Translations under genes and position numbers: made by a program
NCBI GenBank assembly: GCA_016707895.1
Contig: JADJGV010000037.1
Location: 372,001 to 436,000, forward strand
Source of the DNA: Myxococcales bacterium
GTDB taxonomy: Bacteria; Myxococcota_A; Polyangia; Haliangiales; Haliangiaceae
Reading direction: 5' to 3'
Length of the DNA: 64,000 nt
Shown: positions 48,303-61,484 of the stretch, one piece after another
Position numbering within the stretch: position 1 is the stretch's first letter
Layout of the letters: every line of letters starts with the position of its first letter
Notes under the pieces: generated by a model
What the model was told of the DNA's origin: nothing
The model's input: only the letters and a program-made list of their open reading frames with translations
Databases searched by the model: none

Positions 48303-51300
48303 ATGCGAGTCCCGGCGTTCTTCCTGACGGTGATCTCGGCGGCGGCGGCGTGCGGCGGCGATCCGCCGCCCGGGCGGACCTACTTCGAGCGCACGATCCA
48401 GCCGATCCTCACGCAGTCCTGCGCCGGCAACACCAGCGGCTGCCACCGCACCAACGTCGACGACCCGTACCAGTTCGCGGCCGGCAACCTCGACGTCACG
48501 AGCTTCGAGGCGATCCAGAAGCGGCGCGACACGCTGGTGCCGTTCGGCAGCTACCCGGTGCCGCTGCTGCTGGTCAAGGCCGTGGGGCCGGGCCAGCTGC
48601 AGATGGCGTACGGCGACGAGTTCAAGGACCTCGACGTGCTGCACGCCGGCGGCGGCATCATGCAGCCCGGCTCCGACGCGTACCTGATCCTGCTCAGCTG
48701 GATGGAGAACGGCGCCACCGAGAACGGCGTGCGCCCGCCGTCGCCGCCGCGCCAGGGCGAGGGCGCGTGTACGTCGGTGCTGCCGCCGAGTTTCGACCCG
48801 GTGGCGTTCATGGCCGATCCGGTGTTCGTCGCCAACCGCGCGGCCTTCGAGCGCGACGTCCAGCCAGTGCTGGCCGGGTGCGCCAGCGGCAACTGCCACG
48901 GCGCGCCGCAGTCGGATCTGTTCATCACCTGCGGCGACACCGCCGAGCAGCGCGCCTTCAACTTCTCGCAGGCGTGGGCGTTCGTCGACAACCCGGTCGA
49001 CGAGTCGCAGATCCTGCGCGTGCCGCTGGCCGCCAACGCCGGTGGCGGCCCGCACACCGGGGGCGATCGCTTCGCCGACCGCGCCAACGGCGACTACGTC
49101 GCGTTGCGGACCTGGGCGGAGCAGGTCGGCCCGAGGCTGTTCGGCGAGGGCGACCCCGGCAAGGAGTTCTTCCGCGACAACGTCCAGCCGATGCTCTACG
49201 CGCGGGGCTGCGGCTTCGCCGCCTGCCACAGCCCGGCCGCCGGCAACGACTTCAAGATGCGGCCGTCGAGCCACGGGTTCGTCTCGGCGATCACGCTCGA
49301 GAAGAACTACGACACGCTGCTGTCCGAGTTCATGGCGTTCGAGGTGCCCGACGCGCGCCGCGGGCGCGCCGTCGCCAAGGTGATCTTGCCGTCCGACGGT
49401 GGCATCGCGCACCGCGGCGGGCCGATCCTGGGCGCGGCGGATCCGGCCGCCTGCCCCGCGACCTACGATCCCGACACGGCGACGCCGTTCTGCACGCTGC
49501 AGGAGTGGGTGGACGTCGAGCGCACCGCGCGGATCGCCCGCGGCGAGCTGGCCTCGCTGCCGTCGGGTTCGACGGTGCCGCTGGTCTACGTGCAGCGCGC
49601 CGCCGCCCACGTGGCCGGCCCGCTCGAGTTCGACACCTACCAGGGCGGCAGCGATCTGCGGGTGGCGCCGGCCACGCTCGGGGCGTTGGGTCAGATCACC
49701 GGCGTCGGCGGGTCGACGTCGCTGCTCGGCGGGTGCGCGGGGCTCGACCCGGGCACCGCCGACGTGTCCGGCCCGACGGTGCGCTACGACGGCACCACGA
49801 TCGCGTTCGCCGGTCGCGCCAGCGCCGCCGATCCGCTGGGGATCTGGGTGGTCGACGTCGACGGCAGCAACTGCCGCCGGGTGACGCCGGCCCAGCCCGA
49901 CGTCAACGGCATCAAGGTCCACAACTTCGATCCGACCTGGGGCCCGGACGGCAGCGCGATCGTGTTCGCGTCGACGCGCGGCGGCGCCCACGCCGGCGGC
50001 GTCACCGGGCCGGTGCGCAGCCGCAAGCTGTTCCTGCCGGCGTCGGACCTGTGGCGGATCGCGCCCGATGGCAGCAACCCCGAGCAGCTGACCTTCCTCA
50101 CCAACTCGGAGTTCAACCCCAACGTGCTGCGCGAGGGGCGCATCATCATGACCACCGAGAAGGCGTCGGACACGCTGTACCAGCTCTCCGGGCGCCGCCT
50201 GAACTGGGATCGGACCGACTACCACCCGCTGCTGGCGCAGCGCCACCGCTCGTCGTACGCCGACCCCGACGACCTGACCGTCCAGCGCGACTCGATCGGC
50301 TACGATCAGGCGACCGAAATCCGCGAGGACCTGAACGGCAACCTGATGTTCATCGCGTCGGACGCCGGCGCGCGCGGGGGCGCCGGGACGCTGGCGATCT
50401 TCAACCGCAGCATCGGGCCGTTCGAGGCCGGGCGCATCGATCCCGGCTTCTTGCGCTCGGCGGCGTTCCCCGATCCCGCGGCCACCGGGCGGGTCGGCGC
50501 GGCGACCGACGGCGCCTACCGCGGGCCGTTCGGCATGCCCGACGGCCGCATCCTGGTGTCGTACGCGGCCACCACCGCGGACCTCGGCACGGTCACCTCG
50601 CTCGACTGGGACCTGGTCGCGGTCGATCCGCGCACCGGCGCGCGCACCGTGCTGATCGGCGGGGCGGGCGCGCAGGTCGATGGCGTGATCGCGATCAAGG
50701 CCGCGCCGCGCAAGCCGTACCTCAACCGCCGCCAGCTGGTGTTCGGCGGCTCGGTCGACGAGCAGGCCACGGGCGCCGGCCGCGCGGTGGTGCACATGCC
50801 GGACGCGCCGATGATCTTCACCATGCTCACCGGCAACCTGCGCCGTGGCCGTCCGGTGGACGCGTTCCGGAGCGCCACCCAGCTCGTGGCCTACGCCGAG
50901 GTGCCGCCGCCGGCGGGGACCACCTCCGGCAACCAGCCCAACGGCGTCTACCAGAACCGCGTCGAGGCCGGCCGCGTCAACCTGGCCAGCGACGGCTCGG
51001 TCAAGTTCAACGCCCCCGCCGGGGTCGGCGTGGTGATCGAGCTGCGCGACGGCAGCGGCAACGTCGTCGTCAACATGGGCGAGGAGCACCAGCTGGCGCC
51101 GGGGGAGCAGATCTCGATGGGCATCCGCGAGCCGCTGTTCGACGCGGTCTGCGGCTCCTGCCACGGCTCGGTGAGCGGCAGCGAGCTCGACGTCACGATC
51201 ACGCCTGACGCGCTGACCGGCGCGTCGCAGTCGCTGTCCAAGGACGGCGCCGCGCAGCGCGCATCGGGCCGTAGGTCGGGGACGGATGGACGGGGCCGGA

Positions 51301-51422
51301 CCCGCGCGCCAGGCCCCTGCTTGTGCCTGCGCGGGGGGGCTGGTAGTGACGGGGCATGGCCCGCACCGCCGACGCCCCAGGCGCGCCCGCGCCGCCGCCC
51401 CCGGGGCGGCTGGCGCGGCTGA
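48303..51422 (+). CDS. Large haem lipoprotein with cytochrome and beta-propeller domains
   Basis: Predicted 1039-residue lipoprotein: signal MRVPAFFLTVISAAAAC. N-terminal cytochrome-like units hold unusual motifs: CAGNTSGCH (six residues between Cys), CASGNCH and CGFAACH (four). A propeller follows (FDPTWGPDGSAIVFASTRGG and similar, about 540-780), and a last domain has normal CGSCH near residue 960. After TITPDALTGASQSLSKDG the sequence becomes Arg/Gly/Pro-rich and overlaps the next gene by 67 bp. This tail looks like read-through, perhaps from a frameshift near 51240-51270. Haem attachment is established for CXXCH; the longer spacings are inference. Confidence 0.78.
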   Translation: MRVPAFFLTVISAAAACGGDPPPGRTYFERTIQPILTQSCAGNTSGCHRTNVDDPYQFAAGNLDVTSFEAIQKRRDTLVPFGSYPVPLLLVKAVGPGQLQMAYGDEFKDLDVLHAGGGIMQPGSDAYLILLSWMENGATENGVRPPSPPRQGEGACTSVLPPSFDPVAFMADPVFVANRAAFERDVQPVLAGCASGNCHGAPQSDLFITCGDTAEQRAFNFSQAWAFVDNPVDESQILRVPLAANAGGGPHTGGDRFADRANGDYVALRTWAEQVGPRLFGEGDPGKEFFRDNVQPMLYARGCGFAACHSPAAGNDFKMRPSSHGFVSAITLEKNYDTLLSEFMAFEVPDARRGRAVAKVILPSDGGIAHRGGPILGAADPAACPATYDPDTATPFCTLQEWVDVERTARIARGELASLPSGSTVPLVYVQRAAAHVAGPLEFDTYQGGSDLRVAPATLGALGQITGVGGSTSLLGGCAGLDPGTADVSGPTVRYDGTTIAFAGRASAADPLGIWVVDVDGSNCRRVTPAQPDVNGIKVHNFDPTWGPDGSAIVFASTRGGAHAGGVTGPVRSRKLFLPASDLWRIAPDGSNPEQLTFLTNSEFNPNVLREGRIIMTTEKASDTLYQLSGRRLNWDRTDYHPLLAQRHRSSYADPDDLTVQRDSIGYDQATEIREDLNGNLMFIASDAGARGGAGTLAIFNRSIGPFEAGRIDPGFLRSAAFPDPAATGRVGAATDGAYRGPFGMPDGRILVSYAATTADLGTVTSLDWDLVAVDPRTGARTVLIGGAGAQVDGVIAIKAAPRKPYLNRRQLVFGGSVDEQATGAGRAVVHMPDAPMIFTMLTGNLRRGRPVDAFRSATQLVAYAEVPPPAGTTSGNQPNGVYQNRVEAGRVNLASDGSVKFNAPAGVGVVIELRDGSGNVVVNMGEEHQLAPGEQISMGIREPLFDAVCGSCHGSVSGSELDVTITPDALTGASQSLSKDGAAQRASGRRSGTDGRGRTRAPGPCLCLRGGAGSDGAWPAPPTPQARPRRRPRGGWRG

Positions 51423-52657
51423 TCAAGAAGATCTGGTGGCTCCACAGCCTGGTGGCGCTGTCGTTCGGCGTCGGCGTGATGCTGTTCGCGCGCCACGGCC
51501 TGGCCTACGCGGACAAGATCTTGATGGTCCTGTTCCTGTCGTGGCTGCTGATGTTCGGCGCGCTGCGCTTCATCGTCGGGCCGGCCAACCGCGCGCCCGA
51601 CGAGAAGCTGATCAAGAAGGGCGTGCGGCTGGGGACCAACTACGTCATCAAGCAGCTCTACCAGCAGATGTTCTTCTTCCTGGTGCCGCTGTACGGCGCC
51701 AGCGCCACCTGGTCGCTGAGCTCGTGGAACTGGTGGATGGCGCCGGTGCTGCTGGTGTGCGCGGTGGTGTCGACGATGGATCTGGTCTTCGACAACGTGA
51801 TCATGGAGCGGCGCTGGCTGGCGTCGATGATGTACGGCCTGGCGATGTTCGGCGTGCTCAACGTCGTGCTGCCGCTGGTGTTCGGCGTGACCCACTCCGA
51901 CGGCCTGCTGATCGCCGCGCTCGCGACGCCGCCGGCGGTCGCGCTGCTCACGTTCTCGACCCGCGCGGTGCTGTCGGCGAAGGGCGTGGTGGCGACGGTG
52001 CTGGCGACCGGCGGCCTGTTCGCGGCGGTGGCCTACGGGCGGCGGGCCATCCCGCCGGCGCCGCTGGCGATGCCCGAGACCGCGGTCGGCCACGGCACCC
52101 GCGGCAGCTACGAGTGCCTGCCGCCGTCCAAGCACGTGCTGCGGGTCGGGCAGCTCGACGGGCTGCGCTGCGGCTCGCTGCTGGTCGAGCCGGGCGGCCT
52201 CAAGGAGGACGTCGTCCACGTCTGGCGCCACCGCGGCCACGCGGCGCGCGTGGTGCCGGTGCGCATGGAGTGCGACGGCGAGGGCGTGGTGTTCGTCAGC
52301 GAGCTACCGCCCGAGCGGCTGCCGGCCGATCCGACCGGCGTGTGGACCTGCGTCACCGAGACCGAGGGCGGCCAGCTGGTGGGCAGCCGGCGGTTCACGA
52401 TCGTCGGCAGCGATGGCCGCGGCGCGGGCGGCGCCGCGCCCGCGGTGGACGCGGGGGTGGCCGATGGGCGGACGGTGAGCGATGCGGGGACGGATGCGGG
52501 GACGGATGCGGGGACGCGGGGACGGATGCGGGGACGGGATCGGGGACGGGATCGGGGACGGGATCGGGGCACGGGTCGGATCGGGATCGACGGCGGGCGA
52601 TCGGTCGGGTCCGGATCGGATCGGCGGGAACGCGCTAGAGGTTCGCGCCCTGGGTGA
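51356..52657 (+). CDS. Membrane protein with DUF5924/DUF2914-like domains
   Basis: Predicted 433-residue protein. A cytosolic Pro-rich start leads to about seven membrane helices (residues 25-230: KIWWLHSLVALSFGVGVMLF, YVIKQLYQQMFFFLVPLYGA, LVCAVVSTMDLVFDNVIMER). A soluble DUF2914-like domain follows (DVVHVWRHRGHAARVVPVRM, WTCVTETEGGQLVGSRRFTI). Beyond residue 365 the frame runs into a DAGTDAGT/GRDRGRDRG microsatellite, so the true end is uncertain. It overlaps the upstream haem gene in another frame, and its end overlaps the opposing gene by 23 bp. Function unknown. Confidence 0.75.
   Translation: MARTADAPGAPAPPPPGRLARLIKKIWWLHSLVALSFGVGVMLFARHGLAYADKILMVLFLSWLLMFGALRFIVGPANRAPDEKLIKKGVRLGTNYVIKQLYQQMFFFLVPLYGASATWSLSSWNWWMAPVLLVCAVVSTMDLVFDNVIMERRWLASMMYGLAMFGVLNVVLPLVFGVTHSDGLLIAALATPPAVALLTFSTRAVLSAKGVVATVLATGGLFAAVAYGRRAIPPAPLAMPETAVGHGTRGSYECLPPSKHVLRVGQLDGLRCGSLLVEPGGLKEDVVHVWRHRGHAARVVPVRMECDGEGVVFVSELPPERLPADPTGVWTCVTETEGGQLVGSRRFTIVGSDGRGAGGAAPAVDAGVADGRTVSDAGTDAGTDAGTRGRMRGRDRGRDRGRDRGTGRIGIDGGRSVGSGSDRRERARGSRPG
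52484..52640 (+). repeat. G-rich hexamer microsatellite at the end of the DUF5924-like gene
   Basis: GGGGACGGATGC and GGGACGGGATC units recur here, the same family of G-rich hexamers as at 44780. They encode the doubtful C-terminal tail. Confidence 0.75.
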
Positions 52658-53747
52658 TCCACTGGAGGATCACGATGTAGTCCGGGTCGCTCACGTCGAG
52701 GAACGTGGCGTTGGGGTGGTTGGCGGGGTCCTCGTAGAGCGGCTTGGTCAAGAGCGTCGAGGTGGCCGGCGTGGCGAGCACGACGACGCCGGGGCGTGCG
52801 CGGATGGCGTCGTAGGTGGCCTGGACGGGGCCGTCGAACGGCAGCACGGCGGCGACGCCACCGGCGGTGTGGCAGTTGGCGCAGGCGAGGCCGCCGTTGG
52901 CCGCGGTCTGGAGCCGCGGGAACACGTCGGCGGTGAAGGTGCGGGCGCCCATGCCCGGGCCCATGCCGCCGGTGTCGCCGGTGCGGGCCAGGCTGGCGCC
53001 GTCGGCGCTCGCGTCGACCCGCGTGGTGTCGGTCATCGGCGCGCCGCCGCCCGCGAGGTAGGTCACCGACAGCGTGTACTGGCCGGGCGGCACGTCGAGG
53101 AAGCCGACCCGCGAGCGCCCGCCGACGTCGGTGGTGACCGCGAGGGTGGCGTTGGGTACCAGGTCGCCATTGAGCCCGAACACGTACGGGCCCAGGCCGA
53201 CCGGCGCGTTGGCGGCGTCGAGCAGCTTGATGTCGGCGACCGGCACGTCGATGAGCGGCGTGCCGTTGCGGCGCAGCAGGTCGGCGAACACCACCGCCTT
53301 GCCGGCGGCGAGCGGCAGCCCCAGCGTCGTGTACTGGCGGCGCGCGTCGTTCACCGATACCAGCGTCTGATCCGCGGTCACCGGCATCGCCTCGACGCGG
53401 ACCGGCAGGCCGCGGGTGGCCCGGTAGTTGGTCCGGCTGGCCGACAGGTAGAACACGCTGCCGGGCGGCACGGTGTCGAACGCGAAGTCGCCGGCGGCGT
53501 CGCTGGTGGCGTTGAGCTGCGGCTCCATGCCGTCGCTCTCGACCGCCACCGTGGCCAGCGCGGCGCCGGTGAAATAGTCCTTGGCCTTGCCGCTGACCCG
53601 GACCGTGGGGGTCGGCGCGGCATCGACATCGCCGCCGGCGTCGGGGCCTTCGCCGCTGTCGACGGTCGCGGGGGGCGGATCCCCCACGCACGCGGCGGCC
53701 AGCACGATCGAGAGCAGGGGAGTCACACCAGAGGCGAGGCGGCGCAT
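52635..53747 (-). CDS. Lipoprotein with carboxypeptidase-regulatory-like domain and one c-haem
   Basis: Predicted 370-residue lipoprotein: MRRLASGVTPLLSIVLAAAC, an Asp/Gly/Ala linker, then a beta-sandwich domain of the CarboxypepD-reg type (VRVSGKAKDYFTGAALATVA, then GDFAFDTVPPGSVFYLSASR). A second related part (about 190-235, GRSRVGFLDVPPGQYTLSVT) and a cytochrome domain with CANCH near residue 288 follow. FPRLQTAANGGLACANCHTA is the haem segment. It ends convergently with the DUF5924-like gene and belongs to the haem-protein cluster by content. Confidence 0.82.
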   Translation of the reverse strand: MRRLASGVTPLLSIVLAAACVGDPPPATVDSGEGPDAGGDVDAAPTPTVRVSGKAKDYFTGAALATVAVESDGMEPQLNATSDAAGDFAFDTVPPGSVFYLSASRTNYRATRGLPVRVEAMPVTADQTLVSVNDARRQYTTLGLPLAAGKAVVFADLLRRNGTPLIDVPVADIKLLDAANAPVGLGPYVFGLNGDLVPNATLAVTTDVGGRSRVGFLDVPPGQYTLSVTYLAGGGAPMTDTTRVDASADGASLARTGDTGGMGPGMGARTFTADVFPRLQTAANGGLACANCHTAGGVAAVLPFDGPVQATYDAIRARPGVVVLATPATSTLLTKPLYEDPANHPNATFLDVSDPDYIVILQWITQGANL

Positions 53748-55455
<1,708 letters not shown>

Positions 55456-55470
55456 CGAAAGCAGGCGTCC

Positions 55471-57665
<2,195 letters not shown>

Positions 57666-57669
<4 letters not shown>

Positions 57670-58865
57670 GCGCACGAGCCCGGACCGCCTCGCCCGCGCC
57701 CCGTCGGGTCGCCGCGGGCCTGGCCCTGATCGCGCTGGCCGCGGTCGCCCACGCCGACGTCGTCACCTATCCCAGCCACGGCAGCGCCGCGGCCACCGAC
57801 GCCGACGCCCGCACCCGCGCGCTCGACGCCGCCTTCGCCAGCGCGGTCACCGAGGCGGTGGCCGACCTGGCCGGCAAGAACGCCCGGGCCCAGGCCGCGG
57901 CGGTCGATCGCGAGATCGTCCGCCGGGCCCGCCGCTTCGTCGCGTCGTTCGCGGTGACCACCGAGCACCCCGGGGCCGATCGCTTCGAGGTCGACGTCGA
58001 CGTGCGCATCGATCGCGACAAGGTGCGGACCCGCCTGCTCGAGCTGGGCGTCGTGCTGGCCGACGCGCCGCCGGTCGAGCCGGGGCCGCCGGCGATCCAG
58101 CCGCGGGCCGCGACGCTCCTGTACCGGGTCACCGGCGTGGCCGGCGTGCAGGCCAGCTTCGGCGTGGCTGCCGCGACCGATCTGCCCGGCGTCGACGAGC
58201 TGACCGCGGCGCTGGCCCGCGGCGGCTACCGCGCGGTGGCGGCGTCGGCGGCGGGGCCGGCGCCGGACGCGGACGGCGAGCTGCCGGTCGACGACGACAG
58301 CGCCCGGGCGCTGGCCGCCGACGTGAAGGCCGAGGCCGCGCTGGTGGTCGGGGTCGCGGTCGGCGCGCCCGGCCCGGTGCGCGGCACGCCGCTGAGCGCG
58401 GCGCCGGTGCGCGCGTGGCTGCGGCTGGTCGAGGTCGGCGGCGGCCCGGCGCCGGTCGCGGCCGCGGTGGCCACCGCGGCGTGGGGCAGCGGCGAGCCGC
58501 TGGCGCTGGCGGCCGCGACCAAGGCCAGCCGGGCGCTCGCGGCCCGGGCGTTCGGCGCAGCGGCGCCGCGGCCCGACGTCGCCGCGGGCCCGCCGCTGGT
58601 GGCGAGCAAGGGTGTGACCGTGCGGGTGGTCGGCCCCGGCGCGTGGCAGGCCGCGGCGCTGGTGCGCGCCGACCTCGCGGCGGCGCCCGGCGCGACCTCG
58701 GTCGGCGTGGCCGGCGTCGGCGCCGACACGGTCGCGCTGGCGGTCGACGGCCTGGCCGTCGACAAGGCCGCGAGCATCGCCAAGGCCACGCCGGGCTTCA
58801 GCGCCCGGACCAAGGTCGTCGACGGCGTCGTCGTGGTGCAGGTCAAGGCGGTCGGGGCGCCGTGA
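57666..58865 (+). CDS. Exported FlgT/LPP20-like protein
   Basis: Predicted 399-residue protein with a signal peptide ([18 protein letters not shown]). Next comes a domain starting [20 protein letters not shown] with helix [20 protein letters not shown] and strands [40 protein letters not shown]. This is the N-terminal pattern of FlgT-type proteins. The rest is Ala/Val/Pro-rich beta-domain sequence ([40 protein letters not shown]). The GTG start overlaps the previous stop (GTGA). Probably a periplasmic envelope protein; flagellar function is not implied. Confidence 0.65.
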
Positions 58866-59164
58866 GGGCGGCGGCGGTCGCGCTCGCGCTCGCCGGCTGC
58901 GCCCACGGCGCGGTCGACCGCCCGACCCGGGTCGACGCCGACGACGCGATCGTCTACGTCGACGCGGTCGCCGACGCGGCGGTGTGGATCGACGGCGTCT
59001 ACGTCGGCGCGATCGCCGACGTGGCCCGCGGGCTCGCGCTCGAGCCGGGCCACCACCGCCTCGAGCTGCACCACGACGCGTACTTCAGCCACTACCAGGC
59101 GCTCGACCTGGCCCCGGCCCAGCGCCTGCGGCTGCCGATCGAGCTGGCGCCGATCCTGCCGTAG
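58862..59164 (+). CDS. Small PEGA-like lipoprotein
   Basis: Predicted 100-residue lipoprotein: signal [13 protein letters not shown], then one PEGA-like beta domain (IVYVDAVADAAVWIDGVYVG, GLALEPGHHRLELHHDAYFS). PEGA domains are surface or cell-wall associated. It starts with a GTG overlapping the FlgT-like gene's stop, making a three-part envelope operon with the GuaA extension. Confidence 0.75.
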   Translation: MRAAAVALALAGCAHGAVDRPTRVDADDAIVYVDAVADAAVWIDGVYVGAIADVARGLALEPGHHRLELHHDAYFSHYQALDLAPAQRLRLPIELAPILP

Positions 59165-59251
59165 CCGCGGGCGCGGCGCGCGGCGCGCCGCGGCGAGACG
59201 CCGGCGCGGACATACCTGCGCCGCGGTCCGGGCGCCGCGCGGAGGTTGCGC

Positions 59252-59257
59252 TACTGT
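59252..59257 (+). promoter_or_regulatory. -10-like TACTGT six bases before a GTG start
   Basis: TACTGT-CGCTGC-GTG (59264). The GGAGG at 59241 is too far from this GTG, though it precedes a TTG at 59246. Confidence 0.4.
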
Positions 59258-59263
59258 CGCTGC

Positions 59264-60472
59264 GTGGCGCCGAAGCAGAGACCCCCGACCCGTACGCTCA
59301 CCACCGATCCGCTGATCGTCAGCCTGGTGCGGTGGATGCTCATCCTGGTGTTCGTCGTGATCGGCTGGCGGGTCTTGTCCGAGCTGGCCACGGTCCTGGC
59401 GCCGATCCTCGCCGCGCTCGGCATCGCCTACCTGCTCGACCCCGTGCTCGAGAAGCTGGTGGCGCGCGGCATGTCGCGGGCGCTGGGCGCGACGCTCTTG
59501 CTGTTCGGGTTCCTCGGCACCGTCGTCGGCGTGCTGATCATCCTGATCCCCCAGGCGATCGAGCAGATCCGGGTGTTCGCCGCCGACGTGCCGGCGATGA
59601 TCGACCGGCTGAGCGTGTGGATCAAGGCCCGCTTCGACTTCGACCTGCAGTCGCACCTCAACGCCGAGGAGCTGCAGGCGCTGATGGGCGACGCGGCCGG
59701 CCCGCTCGAGCACATCGCCAAGGTGGCGCTCGGCGGCGCGTTCGCCGTGCTCGCGGTGCTCGCCGAGTTCCTGCTGGTGCCGGTGTTCGCGTACTACTTC
59801 TTGCTCGACTGGCCGCACATCGCCGAGCGCGTCATCAAGATGGTGCCGCCGCGGCGGCGGGCCCGGGTCAAGGACATCCTCGCCGAGATCGACGCGGTGG
59901 TGTCGGGCTGGGTCCGCGGCCAGGCGATCGTCACGACGATCCTGGCGATCCTGTACGCGGTGGCGTTCTGGATCATCGGCGTGCCCCTGGCGATCCCGAT
60001 CGGGCTCCTGGTGGGCGCGTTGACGATCATCCCCTTCGTCGGCACGTTCGTGGGCGCCGGCATCACGATGCTGGTGCTCTTGCTCGACTGGCCGGGCGGC
60101 GGCACGGTCGGCGCGGTCGCGGGCACGTTCTTCGTGCTGCACCTGCTCGAGGCGGCGGTGCTGACGCCGAAGATCGTCGGCCACAAGGTCGGGCTGTCGG
60201 AGTCGGCGGCGCTGTTCGCCGTGGTCGCCGGCGGCAAGCTGCTCGGCTTCGTCGGCATCCTGCTGGCGGTGCCGATCGCGGCGACGGTCGCGGTGCTCTT
60301 GCGCCACGCGGTGCGCTACTACGAGACCACCCAGTTCTTCGGCGACGAGGCCGACGCGATCGTGCCGGTGACCCCGGCGATGCAGCTGGTGATGATGGGG
60401 GAGGCGTCGCCCGAGGCCCGCGCGGCCGCCGAGGTCGCCGTCGCGCAGGAGGAGTCCAAGGATGGCCCGTGA
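59264..60472 (+). CDS. AI-2E-family (PerM/TqsA-like) permease
   Basis: Predicted 402-residue integral membrane protein with about eight helices in the family pattern: PILAALGIAYLLDPVLEKLV, LLLFGFLGTVVGVLIILIPQ, a long extracytoplasmic helical part, then LLVPVFAYYFLLDWPHIAER, VSGWVRGQAIVTTILAILYA, IPIGLLVGALTIIPFVGTFV and VGLSESAALFAVVAGGKLLG. Some family members export autoinducer-2 or sodium; the substrate here is unknown. The start is uncertain: GTG 59264 fits a leaderless pattern, TTG 59246 would follow GGAGG closely. Confidence 0.9.
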   Translation: MAPKQRPPTRTLTTDPLIVSLVRWMLILVFVVIGWRVLSELATVLAPILAALGIAYLLDPVLEKLVARGMSRALGATLLLFGFLGTVVGVLIILIPQAIEQIRVFAADVPAMIDRLSVWIKARFDFDLQSHLNAEELQALMGDAAGPLEHIAKVALGGAFAVLAVLAEFLLVPVFAYYFLLDWPHIAERVIKMVPPRRRARVKDILAEIDAVVSGWVRGQAIVTTILAILYAVAFWIIGVPLAIPIGLLVGALTIIPFVGTFVGAGITMLVLLLDWPGGGTVGAVAGTFFVLHLLEAAVLTPKIVGHKVGLSESAALFAVVAGGKLLGFVGILLAVPIAATVAVLLRHAVRYYETTQFFGDEADAIVPVTPAMQLVMMGEASPEARAAAEVAVAQEESKDGP

Positions 60473-60644
60473 TCAAGCGCTTCCGCTGAATTGACGACTC
60501 ATCCGTAATGATGGAACTCGCCGTCAGACGGTGCACGCGCCGCGGCGGGTCATGTAACGTCTCCGGCGCATCGAGCTGGATGACAGCTCCAGCGCCGTCG
60601 CAGTGGCGTCGCTGCGCTTACGAAACTCTAGGAGTGAATGTCCC
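60473..60644 (+). other. Intergenic region with a small hairpin
   Basis: 172 bp. GAGCTG-GATGA-CAGCTC at about 60572-60588 is a short perfect hairpin. AGGAGTGAA precedes the next start. No clear promoter. Confidence 0.35.
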
Positions 60645-60968
60645 ATGAAGAACATCCTGCGTAGTGGCGCTGTCCTCGCTCTGGTCCTCGGTCTCACCGG
60701 TTGCGGTGGTAAGGCCGGCGAGGCGATCGGCGAGATGAAGAAGCTCAAGGACGAGATGTGCGCCTGCAAGGACAAGGCGTGCGCCGACAAGGTCGCCGAG
60801 AAGTTCGCCAAGATGGGCGAGAAGCACAAGGACACCAAGGCGACCGAGTCGCAGATCAAGGAAGCCGGCAAGGTCGCCGAGGAGTACGGCAAGTGCATGA
60901 TGAAGGCGATGGGCGCCGGTGACGCCCCCGCCGGTGGCGAGGCCCCCCCGGCCGCGCCGGCCCAGTGA
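60645..60968 (+). CDS. Small lipoprotein with CACxxxAC motif, paralogue 1
   Basis: Predicted 107-residue lipoprotein: MKNILRSGAVLALVLGLTGC. The mature part is helical and Lys-rich: MKKLKDEMCACKDKACADKV, AEKFAKMGEKH, YGKCMMKAMG, with an Ala/Pro tail. The CxCxxxxC cluster and a later Cys suggest metal binding or disulfides. The next gene shares the motif. Strong AGGAG site. Function unknown. Confidence 0.8.
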   Translation: MKNILRSGAVLALVLGLTGCGGKAGEAIGEMKKLKDEMCACKDKACADKVAEKFAKMGEKHKDTKATESQIKEAGKVAEEYGKCMMKAMGAGDAPAGGEAPPAAPAQ

Positions 60969-61069
60969 TCTCACGTCACCTGGACCGCGCCACGCGCTGA
61001 CGTTCGTCGGGCGTGACGAGTCGATGGGGAGCCTCGCGGCTCCCCGTCGGCGTTTTCGGGCCCGCCGCG

Positions 61070-61075
61070 TATACT
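61070..61075 (+). promoter_or_regulatory. -10-like TATACT eight bases before an ATG start
   Basis: TATACT-GCGGGCGC-ATG (61084); no Shine-Dalgarno sequence. Confidence 0.4.
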
Positions 61076-61083
61076 GCGGGCGC

Positions 61084-61455
61084 ATGGTTCGCCTGTCCGT
61101 CGTCGTGTTCGCCGTGGTCGCGGTCGCCGCTGGGGCCGCTGGTTGTCAGAAGTCCGCCAAGCCGTCGTGGGCGCAGGACGCGGGGCCGGGCGGGACCGCG
61201 GGCAGCGACGCGGCGGCGATGACGCCGGTCACGCCGGAGGCGGTGCTGGCCAAGCTCGAGGGCTTCCGCGACGCGGCGTGCGCGTGCATGGCGCCCGCGT
61301 GCGTGGAGGACGTCGAGATGGCGATGCGCGCCTGGCTGCTGAAGGAAGGGCCGGAGATGCAGTCGCTCAAGAGCACCGCCGCGCAGAACGAGGCCGCCAA
61401 CAAGGCCAGCTCCGCGATGGCCGCGTGCGTCGACCGCATCTTGCACCCGCGCTGA
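61084..61455 (+). CDS. Small lipoprotein with CACxxxAC motif, paralogue 2
   Basis: Predicted 123-residue lipoprotein: signal MVRLSVVVFAVVAVAAGAAGC. An Ala/Gly linker leads to LAKLEGFRDAACACMAPACV and EDVEMAMRAW, then a helix ending MAACVDRILHPR. The order C-x-C-x4-C, a helix and a final Cys parallels the protein at 60645 (CACKDKAC ... YGKC), so the two are homologous. Followed by a GC-rich hairpin. Confidence 0.8.
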   Translation: MVRLSVVVFAVVAVAAGAAGCQKSAKPSWAQDAGPGGTAGSDAAAMTPVTPEAVLAKLEGFRDAACACMAPACVEDVEMAMRAWLLKEGPEMQSLKSTAAQNEAANKASSAMAACVDRILHPR

Positions 61456-61484
61456 GCGCCCGCGCCCGCGCCCGAAAACAGCGA

